Of a stretch of 64,000 bases of DNA, positions 55,789 to 64,000 are shown piece by piece (within the stretch, counting starts at the first letter, position 1; each line of letters starts with the position of its first letter). Source of the DNA: Locusta migratoria (Eukaryota; Arthropoda; Insecta; Orthoptera; Acrididae). Position numbers and translations under genes: made by a program. The stretch is from assembly GCA_026315105.1 (NCBI GenBank), contig CM048744.1:353959168-354023167 (forward strand), written 5' to 3'. A model generated the notes under the pieces. The model searched no databases. It worked only from the letters and a program-made list of their open reading frames with translations, and was not told where the DNA came from.

Positions 55789-55978
55789 AAAAAAATGTTC
55801 AAATGTTTGTAAATCTATCGGACCAAAAGTCCGTAGGTTACAAACTACTTAAACCTAGGTAAACTAACTTAAAGACAACACACACACACCCATGCCTCAG
55901 GGAGGACTCGAACCTCCACGGCGAGCAACCGCGCCCTCGGCAGCGAGACGCTTTAGACCGCTCGGCTACTCCACCGCG
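55789..55978 (-). mobile_element. tRNA-derived SINE (family 2)
   Basis: Minus strand, complete head, part of the tail (CTGCGTGGTCATC) deleted. Perfect 13-bp TSD GCATCATGAGATC (55776-55788, 55979-55991). Confidence 0.93.
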
Positions 55979-56120
55979 GCATCATGAGATCCATGAAGCC
56001 TCAAATGACATGTTGGAGGTTCGCGTTCTATTGAAGAGGGTTTATAAATTTCGGTTAGTTCTGTCGAAAAAAATGTAGAGTTGGTGTCACAGCCACTGAA
56101 GCCGTAAAGAAATAACACAT

Positions 56121-56442
56121 CTTTTTTGGAATAATTAATGCTATAGCAGTCACTTTTTACTAATATTTTTATTGGCACGACGCGTTTCGGCAGCACGCTG
56201 CCATCATCGGGGGCATTTTACAGTTACTGGTTCATTATTGACTTATTATGTTTTGTGTTGTGGATGCCAGTAAGGTCATGTTTGGACATTTTAACCTGTT
56301 CAACACAAAACATAATAAGTCAATAATGAACCAGTAACTGTAAAATGCCCCCCGATGATGGCAGCGTGCTGCCGAAACGCGTCGTGCCAATACAAATATT
56401 AGTAAAAAGTGACTGCTGCAGCATTAATTATTCCAAAAAAAG
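56121..56442. mobile_element. Penelope-like inverted termini with hammerhead-like core
   Basis: Two arms of about 140 bp (56121-56260 and 56301-56442) are near-perfect inverted repeats around a 40-bp spacer. Each arm contains CCGATGA, stem GGCAGC-GT-GCTGCC, GAAA and the self-complementary ACGCGT followed by C (right arm 56352-56383). This layout matches minimal hammerhead ribozymes of Penelope-like elements, except that the conserved U4 is C. No Penelope RT is present. Confidence 0.5.
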
Positions 56443-58099
56443 TTTATAATTCAGTCGCAGACCTCAGAACAATCCAAATAACATGGATAAATTTATGTTT
56501 AACACATGTTTATTGGCTTCTTCAAAGAAAGTTGTTGGGGGTGTCAATTAATGTTACTTGCATGTCTTATCGAGGTTCAATAAGAAATATATTCTTTCCC
56601 GTTCACTACTACGAGGTATGTGGTCAGTTTGCAAGACCAGTAAATCAGTATCTTCCCCAAAATTGAAGACGTTGTTACTCGTCTTGATGTTTTCATGGCT
56701 GTGACAACAATCGAGGAGTCTGTATTCTCATTGGTCTGCTTGACCTAATACCCTTCACCATACTATTTTTCTGTTGACATTGAGATAAGACGTTTCTTAT
56801 TAAGTTCATTTATCAAGAAACGTTCTTTTGACGTAGTTGGGGATATTGTTTCATTAAATAAAACTGTAGAGGAGGACACATCGCGTGCTTTTCGAATACA
56901 TTCAGCAAATTTTATCCTTTCCTCAGCTCCCTCCTCAAGATAGCCACCAAGCACTGCAGTGCATTTGGACCCAAAGTATCGGTAGACGTAGTTCACATAC
57001 TTTTCAAGGATGAAGGAAAACATTTCACCAGTACCACACAACAAGATGGAACAGAAATCCATCGTAAAGGACGTAGACTGTGTTGCTTGTCATTACAACA
57101 TTGACTCGATTGTACAGCTTGCAAAGGTCTGATTTTCTTGTCTTGCGATTACTCCGTCGTCATCAAAAAGAGATAATGGATGTGGGGCTAAACATGACTC
57201 GAGGTGTTGTGGTGACTTCATATGGAAAGAAGATAAAAAATTGGACGACGTTTCCTACACGGGATCAGCTTCCCTGAAACGCAGAGAAACAAAAAAATAA
57301 ATTTATCTCATCAGTGTAATATTTTAATCGAAGTGTATTTCCATTAATAGAACTGATCATTCATTATACGTTGTTACTTTTAGTTTTTAAAGGCGTTTAT
57401 TATAATTTTGGACTGACATGGTAATTAATTAATATTATTAGAAAGAGCTAACTATCTAAGTAGCTAGGTACCTAACTAAATTACATTTAAATTTGAATAT
57501 TTGGACCGCTGTGTATGATTTGAGGTTCAAAAGTAATTCGACTTCGCACAGAAGTCTTCGCAGTGTTTTAGCGCTACGATTACTTTGGCGGTTTCATTAA
57601 TATTTAAGCGTAGGAGGGAGCAAATTTTAAAACGGAAGAGTTGGTTTACGCAGAATTTAATGCTCTGCAATGTTAATACCATGACATTTTACATTTGGAG
57701 TAGCCGAGTTATAAGCATTGATGCATGGTTAAAACCAACTTCACTCTTCTAGGCGGCGCGGCGTTGGGATAGCTCACTAATTCATGGAGTTGATAAAAAA
57801 ATGCCGATATTTGACAATCGATTATGGCTAAACAACTGAACCGATTTTAACTTGCAAGTAGGTCATTCTACGCGAAATTTTAGGCTCTTTCATTTCGACG
57901 TTCGCAATAATTTTTGTAGGCTGCATCGTTTTATATTTGTAGGCGAAAAACGGAAAAGAGCAAAAATATTTCGTTGTTTTACGGCTCTCAAAACTTATGC
58001 ACGAGCTAGAAACCGTCGCAAACTCAAATTACTCTTATTTGGGATGCTTAACATCGATTAAAATTATTTCAGGTTGTGCTTATTTTTTTAGCCAGTAAA

Positions 58100-58240
58100 A
58101 GTCTGAGTTGCCTAGACTATTAAGGGAAATCACGGAAAACATAAATCAGGATGCCATGAGGTATATCTGAATCAGAACGCTTCCGAATGTGAGTCCAGTG
58201 TGTTACAATTGCACCATCATATAGTGAATCACGTAATTTC
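58100..58240 (-). repeat. Degenerate tRNA-derived SINE of another family
   Basis: Minus strand: CACTGGACTCACATTCGGAA and GCATCCTGATTTATGTTTTC, with CGTGATTTCCC following. This resembles a widespread insect SINE whose body reads CATCCTGATTTAGGTTTTCCG. The B box is lost. Confidence 0.45.
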
Positions 58241-58467
58241 TTTTATTTCGTGAACGGTGAGACATACCAAAACGCGGTTTTCGGCAATTAGAGCCTCGAA
58301 AGGCAAGTATGTTTTTTGTTTTGTTAATGTTTTTACCGCTGGTATCAACTAAGATATTGAAGCAAGCACGGTTCTTGAATAGAACCTTTACTTCTTATAA
58401 CTGTATTCGATATCTCTTGACAGGACAATTACAGTGGTATAGCTTTTCTTGATGTTGAAACATGATG

Positions 58468-58468
<1 letters not shown>

Positions 58469-58520
<52 letters not shown>

Positions 58521-58521
58521 A
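58469..58521. repeat. A17 and (AAAT)n tract
   Basis: Simple repeat, possibly a retroelement tail. No adjacent coding piece recognised. Confidence 0.75.
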
Positions 58522-58688
58522 ATCGAAAAAAATCTGACAATTTTATAGCGCAGTGACTGGAAGAAGTGCAGTTAGATTATATTATATACGACGATTTGGA
58601 ATGATGTGGAACGTGTCAGTTTAATAAATGGTGTCTATACATAACACGCACTGACATTGAACATTTCCATATCAGTGACAACGTGATG

Positions 58689-58828
58689 GTCGGGGGTTCG
58701 AATCCCTCCTCGGGCATGGATATTTGTGCCGTCCTTAGGATTAGCTAGTTCAAAAGTAGTTTGTAAGTTTAGGGACTGATGACCCCGTAGTTAAGTTCCA
58801 TAAGCTATACAAATATTTGAATTTGAAT
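58689..58828 (+). mobile_element. 5'-truncated tRNA-derived SINE
   Basis: Begins at GTCGGGGGTTCGAATCC, so it keeps the B box and lacks the A box, and runs to the 3' terminus. Perfect 13-bp TSD TGACAACGTGATG (58676-58688, 58829-58841). Confidence 0.92.
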
Positions 58829-58916
58829 TGACAACGTGATGCTCAGACAGTCATTCAGGGACGTCGTCTCCATTCATGCATATCAGTTACAACCTTTGAA
58901 GAAAAATTACTTTCTT

Positions 58917-59009
58917 ACAACAGGCGCAGCATGTGCTCCTGTTCAGACCATTCTGCATGCAGTACAACAGGCGCAGCATGTGCTCCTGTTCAGACTATTC
59001 TGCATGCAG
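58917..59009. repeat. 47-bp tandem duplication
   Basis: ACAACAGGCGCAGCATGTGC begins both units (58917 and 58964). They differ by C/T in the CCATT/CTATT part. Confidence 0.9.
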
Positions 59010-60470
59010 AAAGAACAGCCCACCAACTCTCCGGCCTCAATCCCAGCCTCCGTTGTCACACTCCGTCCATTGCCCAGCGCATCTGCTTCCTGCCGACAGG
59101 CCACTTCATCCAAGACCAAATAAGTCCCCCTCCCGCGCCTGCCCCCATCCTAGCAAAGCGTTGAAAACACTGCCAAGCAGGCGTCTCCGACCGGCTGCGT
59201 AGTTGCCGTAAGGTCGGCCTGCGCTACTAGAATAAAGCTTTACGTCCCCTTGAAACTCCGCGGTGGAATGGGCGAGCGCCTAGCTGCGGAAGTTCGAGTC
59301 CCCCCTGGAGAATGGGCGTTGTCGTGTCCTACATAGGAAAGAGGGAAGAGGTAGCAAGGTCAGTCTGCATATTCCGAGCGGAAAGGAATGATTGCAGAGA
59401 GACAGTACAGGCATCTACTAGAGATGCAGATTTCGGAACTCGAGAGGATACTTGTTTAGGAAACTTTATGGAACTCCTAGGTACCTTGCATTGAATTTAT
59501 TGCATCCCATACTAAGTCTACTACACTGGGGTTAGTTATTTTAAAAAACAAGAAGTAGAAATCGTTTGCCACAACAGAAGCCAGTAATTACGTTCCCTAG
59601 CAGCATCCCCTAGACAGACGCACTCCCCGCAAGAAACAGACTTCATGGAGCACCCCGAGGCCGACGGCGATAGTCACGGGCTGGCGCCCGACTCGTCTGA
59701 CTGAGAACTCCCCTCTTGATCCAAAAACCGGGGATTTTAACGGCCGGTGTGGGCGCACCTCTTTTCCCCACTTCCCGACAGTTAACAATTTCCTATTGGC
59801 CGCTGCTTGGTTCAACCAATCTAAATTGTGGTTTGCCCTCTCTCTGAGTCCTCTAGCGAACCACGTTTCAGCCCTGTCCTTTCTGCCATTCCCCGGGTGG
59901 GGAGGTGGCTTGTTTGCGCACTAACAAAATCCATACTTGATAGCAACATTGTTCAGCTGAAAGTAAAACGTCATGACGCTACCCAATATGGGCAACAACA
60001 ACAATGTCTTACGTCAGTTGGCCACACCTTAGGCTCCGCCTTAGGCCACGCCTCAGGGGAGCTGCTAACTTGCAGTTTTTCTTCTTTGCCCTCTCACTCT
60101 AGCCTCATGGAACCACTGACGTTGCTGTTCCCAAGTGACTGGTATCAACTTTGCTACGTACATTAAAACGTGCCTGTTAGCCACCAAGTACTAATGTAAC
60201 GTCTTACAACAGCGTCTAGACGCTATATGAAGTTACGACCATCTTCTCCGAAAGGTAACCTCCACCCTGGGACGGTGGCCGAGAGCATCAGCAGTTCGCT
60301 AGGAGATTTCTTTAGTGCCTACATCTCGTAAGATATACGTGTCTGTTTTAGCCTGTTATCTGCAATGGTCTCTATTTCTCAGCCTGGAGTGCGTCTCTGT
60401 GGCTCACACAGCCTCTCAACAATTCCAACAGTAAAATCAATATATGACAGTGTGCTTGTTGAGTTTAAGT
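59010..60470. other. GC-richer region without recognised gene
   Basis: Higher GC than its surroundings (59.0-60.1 kb), with several short ORFs (to 112 codons) that lack domains. AATAAAG near 59232 would suit an LTR or UTR but nothing confirms it. A SINE-head fragment is at 59260-59335, and AGTTTAAGTAGTGTGTAAGC near 60460 matches the SINE tail domain. Confidence 0.35.
59260..59335 (+). repeat. tRNA-like SINE head fragment
   Basis: CGCGGTGGAATGGGCGAGCG then AAGTTCGAGTCCCCCC: A-box and B-box-like, without the common tail. Confidence 0.5.
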
Positions 60471-60481
60471 AGTGTGTAAGC

Positions 60482-61375
60482 CTATTTACTTATTTACTTC
60501 GGCCATCAGAAGTTACCTTGCAAAACTCATGTCCTACTGTTATTGACTCATTACCTAATCTTATTTTTTCATTATCGCATGATTTTCTCACACTACATTC
60601 CACTACCCTCGTTTTACCGTTGTTAATGTTCACCTTATATCTTCCTTTCAAGACAAAGTCCATTCCGTTTAATTGCTCTTCCAGGTCCTTTGTCGTCTCT
60701 GACAAACTTATTATCTCATCAGCAAACCGCAAGGTTTTTATTCTCTCTCCCTGGACTTTAAATCTCTCTCCAAAGTTCTACTTGCATTCCTCCATAGCTT
60801 GCTCAATGTACAGATTGAACAATACTGTGGAAAGGCTACATTCCTGTCTTATTCCTTTACCAACCACTGCTGAATGGCTATGGGAAGAAAAGCGTTTCTC
60901 AAGAAGCGATATTTGTTGACATCCAATATTAGTTTAAACTTTAGTAACTCCTTTCTGAAAGCATTTTTCTGGAGTGTAGCGTTGTATGGGAGTGAAACGT
61001 GCACGATAAGGAGTTCAGACAAAAAGATGATAGAAGCTTTCGAAATGATGTGCTACAGACGAATTATGAAGATTAGATGGGTAGATCGCGTAACTAATGA
61101 GGAGGTCTCAACAGAATTGGGGAGAAAATGAGTTTCTTGCATATCCTAAGAGAAGGTATAGGTTGGTGGACCATATTCTGAATCATCAAGGAATCCACAA
61201 CTCAGCATTAGAAGGAAGTGTGTGGGGTAAAAATCGTAGAGGGATATCGAGGGACGAATACAGTAAGCCAATTCAAAAGAATGTCGGTTGCTGTACGTAT
61301 TCTCAGATGAAGAGGCTTACACAGGACAGGGTACCATGGAGAGCTGCATGAAACCAGTCTGTGGATCACAACAAC
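60482..61375 (+). mobile_element. RTE (BovB-like) LINE with 5' inversion
   Basis: 60482-60869 reads on the minus strand from VVGKGI (motif B start) through LRFADEIISLSETTKDLEEQ to KVTSDGRSK. From 60870 the plus strand continues at RMAMGRKAFLKKRYLLTSNI through SETCTIRSSDKKMIEAFEMM to the end (CAACAACAACAA). The protein breakpoint is continuous across the two pieces, so the 5' part was inverted on insertion (twin priming). Possible flank repeat AAGCCTAT / AAGCCCTAT. Confidence 0.85.
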
Positions 61376-61703
61376 AACAAGCCCTATCTGTTTCGTCAGA
61401 GGCTAGCGTATGCTGTATCTCCACACACATAAATCACAGGTGACACTGTATATATTTCATACAGGAAGTGAGGTTTTATCTTCATTACTTACACCTGTCT
61501 TGCAGCATTGTAATTAGCCTGGCGTGACTGCTCTGCTTATCAGTGTTCACACGGCAATACCTGACTCCAGCCAAATTGCTTTCCAGTTTTAGTAGATTTT
61601 CTCGATTTTTCTTTTTTTGTAAAAAGTTTCATCGCCAATGTTAACAACCGCTATAACACTGTGATCGTCTGTTCAAGAACTATTTAATGCAGTTGTAGAA
61701 ATA
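61376..61703. other. No recognisable feature
   Basis: Spacer between the RTE tail and the Tc1-like element. Confidence 0.5.
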
Positions 61704-63083
61704 CACTACTGACCATTAAAATTGCTACATAAAGAAAAAATCAGATGATAAACGGGTATTCATTGGGCAAATATATTATACTAGAACCGAAATGTGATTA
61801 CATTTTCACACAATTTGGGTGCATAGATCCTGAGAAATCAGTACCCAGAACAACCACCTGTGGCCGTAAAACGGCCTTGATAAGTCTGGGCATTGAGTCA
61901 AACAGAGCTTGGATGGCGTGTACAGGTACAGATGCCCTTGCAGCTTCAACACGATACCACAGTTCATCAAGAATAGTGACTGGCGTACTGTGACGAGCCA
62001 GTTGCTCGACCACCATTGACCAGAAGTTTTCAGTTAGTGAGAGATCTGGAGTATGTGCTGGCCATGGCAGAAAGCCAGAAAGGCCCGTACAGCACCTGCA
62101 ACATGCGGTCGTGCATTGTCCTGCTGAAATGTAGGGTTTCGCAGGCATCGAATAAAGGGTAGAGCCACAGGTCGTAACACGTCTAAAATGCAACAGCTAC
62201 TGTTCAAAGTGCCGTCGATGCGAACAAGAGGTGACCGAGACGTAACCAATGGTACGCCATACCATCAAGGCAGATGATACGCTAGTATGGCGCTGACGAA
62301 TAAACGCTTCCAATGTGCGTTCACCGCGATCTCCCCAAACACGGATGCAACCATCATGATGCTGTAATCAGAACCTGGATTCATCCCAAAAAATGACGTT
62401 TTGCCTTTCGTGCACCCCGGTTCGTCGTTGCGTCCACCATCACAGGTACTCCTGTCTGTGATGCGGCGTCAAGGGTAACCGCAGCCATTGTCTCCGAGCT
62501 GATAGTCCGTGCTGTTGCAAACGTCGTCGAATTGTTGGTGCAGATGGTTGTTGTCTTGTAAACGTCCCCCATGTGTTGACTCGGGGATCGAGTCGTGGCT
62601 GCACGATCCGTTACAGCCATGCGGATAAGATGCCAGTCATCTGGACTGCTAGTTATACGAGGCCGATGGGATCCAGCATGGCGTTCCGTATTGCCCTCCT
62701 GATCGAACCGATTCCATATTCTACTAACAGTCATTGGATCGCGACCAACCGGACCAGCAATGTCGTGATACGGTAAACCGCAATCGCGATAGGCTACAAT
62801 CCGGCCTTTATCAAAGTCAGAAACGTGCTGGTACGCATTTTTCCTCCTTACACGAGATATCACAACAACGTTTCACCAGGCAACGCTGGTCAACTGCTGT
62901 TTGTGTATGAGAAGTCGGTTGGAAACTTTATTCATGTCAACACGTTGAAGGTGTTGCCACCTTGTGTGTGTGTGCTCTGCAAAGCTAATCATTTGTATAT
63001 CACAGCATCTTCTTCCTGTCGGTTAAATTTCCCGTCTGTAGCACGTCATCTTTTTGGTACAGAAATTTTAATGGCCAGGAGTG
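61704..63083 (-). mobile_element. Tc1-like element with both TIRs
   Basis: TIRs: TA-CACTACTGACCATTAAAATT at the left and its near complement AATTTTAATGGCCAGGAGTG-TA at the right (63084-63085). 1380 bp. The minus-strand transposase is decayed over three frames: FDKGRIVAYRDCGLPYHDIA and VGRDPMTVSRIWNRF (helix-turn-helix), NPTFQQDNARPHVAGAVRAF (second Asp), SLTENFWSMVVEQLARHS (third acidic residue, from SPDLNPIENLW), ALFDSMPRLIKAVL. The Asp and Glu sites remain, frames do not. Confidence 0.88.
62381..62863 (-). pseudogene. Tc1-like transposase, N-terminal DNA-binding part
   Basis: 160 codons, with two helix-turn-helix units near residues 17-55 (FDKGRIVAYRDCG; TVSRIWNRF) followed by RPRITSSPDDWHLIRM. 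After about residue 85 the expected linker is scrambled by frameshift, then RNRGARKAKRHFLG-type sequence. Confidence 0.75.
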
Positions 63084-63298
63084 TATATACGTTTCGACAT
63101 TTCGATCGAAACAAGAGGTACGAAAGGGCACAATCATTTGCCGAAAACTTCGTTTCGATATCCGGAACCGTTCACGAAATAAAAGGGCTCTTACTATTTA
63201 CGTGACTCACGCCATAAATCTACAGGGTGTTCAAAAAAGCATTTAATACTTTCAGATGGGGTTGTACTCATCAAAACAGGATAAATAATTCCAATATT
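63084..63298. other. No recognisable feature
   Basis: Short spacer with ACAGGGTGTTCAAAAAAGCA near 63222, a phrase that resembles termini of some insect DNA transposons. Not enough to assign. Confidence 0.3.
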
Positions 63299-63395
63299 CG
63301 CGGTGGAGTGGCCGAGCGCTCTCAGGCGCATTGCTGGGGAGTACGTTCAAGTTCTCCCTTGCGCTTGAGTGTGTGTGTGTTGTCCTTAAGTTACT
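63299..63395 (+). repeat. tRNA-like SINE head fragment
   Basis: CGCGGTGGAGTGGCCGAGCG, then GTTCAAGTTCTCCCTT in place of the B box, GTGTTGTCCTTAAG after it. The common tail is absent or replaced. Confidence 0.5.
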
Positions 63396-63790
63396 GTAGT
63401 TTTTTGTGTCCTCGGGATGCTGCTCTGTGTGCGGTAGGTTCGGGAGGTGGGCCGTGGTTAGCAAGAACAAGGTCTGCAACTGAAAGAAGTGACTAGTTCG
63501 CATATACTTTTATTGCAATAGAAAGATAATACTCAACTTTTCAATGCATAGTTCTGTAATGATGTCTTCCATCAGTCAATAGTAGTGTTCCGGGTGAGCT
63601 AACGTTTACGGCCGACTCGCTGTAGATGGATCTCTGCTATACTGACGTACTCTTCTGTTGATTTGTTGACTGCTAGACTGAACTTCCCTCCGCTATACTC
63701 TGTCGTGGCTGTCGGTGCGCCGGCATCTTGGCGAGTATTCTTCTTCTGATTTGCCGGCACGCGAAGCAAAGCAAAGAGGTAATGCGGTTT

Positions 63791-63990
63791 GCCGCGGTGG
63801 TGTAGCCGAGCGGTCTAAAGCATCTCGCTGCGGAGCGCGCGGTTGCTCGCCGTGGAGGTTCGAGTCATCCCTGGGGCATGGGTGTCTGTGTTTGTCCGTA
63901 GGTTAGTTTACCTAGTTTTCAGTAGTTTGTAAGCTACGGACTGATGACCACGCAGTTTGGTCCGATAGATTTACAGACATTTGAACATTT
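63791..63990 (+). mobile_element. tRNA-derived SINE (family 2)
   Basis: Plus strand, complete: head GCCGCGGTGGTGTAGCCGAG, B box GGAGGTTCGAGTCATCC, tail GTAGTTTGTAAGCTACGGAC, end GACATTTGAACATTT. TSD AATGCGGTTT at 63781-63790 and 63991-64000, ending exactly at the window edge. Confidence 0.93.
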
Positions 63991-64000
63991 AATGCGGTTT

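Larger units (their letters stand above)
55340..57070 (-). pseudogene. TIR-element protein with EDTDLLVL, SGCDT and Cys-rich motifs
   Basis: From 57062 leftward: YFGSKCTAVLGGYLEEGAEE, FNETISPTTSKERFLINELN, then GEDTDLLVLQT (about 56660), LFLYGFSGCDTNS (about 56110), IARLPPTE (about 55650) and a Cys-rich end, GCQATCSYRKALIKCSAICS (55365-55450). I recall this motif order (GEDTDLLVLL, GCDTTSAL, CXC-like end) from a highly repeated arthropod protein family usually annotated as uncharacterised. I do not know its enzymatic class. Stops, frameshifts, a SINE and a palindrome break it. Confidence 0.55.
54012..58026 (-). mobile_element. Long-TIR element encoding a Cys-rich repetitive protein (decayed)
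   Basis: Inverted arms: 54012-54560 plus about 55070-55200 on the left, and 57285-58026 on the right. Outermost match GAGTTTGCGACGGTTTCT. Inner matches include TCGTAGCGCTAAAA, CAAATTTAAAT-like sequence and ACTGATGAGATAA. The left arm carries an A42 run and a separate inserted block (54.58-55.07 kb). Between the arms, minus-strand ORF pieces encode one protein (55340-57070). A SINE and a Penelope-like palindrome have inserted. TSD not resolved. Confidence 0.65.

Noticed and set aside
59828..60166. 112-codon plus-strand ORF in the GC-richer region
   Set aside because: No domain, no splice or UTR context, and length expected by chance at this GC content.
61704..63083. Active Tc1 transposase
   Set aside because: Both TIRs are present but the transposase needs at least three frames.
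63715..63906. 63-codon ORF and similar short ORFs over SINE heads
   Set aside because: The same GVAERSKASR-type peptide appears wherever a SINE head is read in this frame. Not a gene.
2963..63990. CRISPR-like array of similar repeats
   Set aside because: The repeated units are about 200 bp, in both orientations and irregularly spaced, each with its own TSD. They are SINEs in a eukaryotic genome.

Overview
The window reads as intergenic or intronic DNA from a large, repeat-rich insect genome. The tRNA-like SINEs (tail domain containing AGTAGTTTGTAAGTTTAGGG), the RTE/BovB-like LINEs with (CAA)n-type 3' tails, and the mix of Tc1/mariner, hAT, piggyBac and Tx1-like relics resemble orthopteran genomes such as Schistocerca grasshoppers. 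That assignment is inference from recalled repeat character, not from a search. I found no convincing intact host gene, no rRNA and no genuine tRNA gene. Nearly every recognisable coding stretch is a decayed transposable-element ORF.

Layout. 0-1.1 kb: a THAP-like zinc-finger fragment, then featureless DNA. 1.1-7.3 kb: a Tx1/L1-like LINE interrupted by a 384-bp CACAG-type TIR element, SINEs, a CAACACC-type palindromic TIR element and two unidentified inserts. 8.1-10.4 kb: a Jockey-like LINE carrying three SINEs and a 345-bp 3' fragment of a second LINE family. 11.3-13.4 kb: a 31-bp hairpin with 7-bp flanking repeats, then an RNase H-bearing LINE. 14.4-18.0 kb: RTE-type pieces, including a 388-bp internally deleted RTE derivative. 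18.9-22.0 kb: a Helitron-like helicase relic, and a Tc1-like transposase split by a hAT-like element that itself contains SINEs. 22.1-24.7 kb: an I-like LINE end and an RTE copy. 25.2-30.2 kb: a long-TIR foldback, two Tc1-like relics and a Jockey-like relic. 33.5-39.5 kb: an apparent 6-kb hAT-like element hosting a near-complete endonuclease plus RT LINE, an RTE copy and SINEs. 40.5-42.3 kb: a hAT-like element lying inside the arm of a palindromic element. 43-52.5 kb: RTE, mariner, LTR, TIR, CR1-like, Jockey-like and piggyBac-like relics. 54.0-58.0 kb: a long-TIR element whose interior encodes, on the minus strand, pieces of a repetitive protein with EDTDLLVL, SGCDT and Cys-rich motifs. 58-64 kb: SINEs, an RTE copy with a 5' inversion, and a Tc1 element with both TIRs.

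The pieces do not form a pathway. They record layered insertion. For most SINEs I can read target-site duplications (TSDs) of 8-14 bp, which fix the order of events and, where a LINE was hit, show which reading frame was broken.

The most promising candidates for something undescribed are the long-TIR element at 54.0-58.0 kb, the Penelope-like 140-bp palindrome with a hammerhead-like core inside it, the 31-bp hairpin with 7-bp duplications, the two TIR families with 7-bp duplications, the RTE-derived non-autonomous element, and the SINE set in which several tRNA-like heads share one tail domain.
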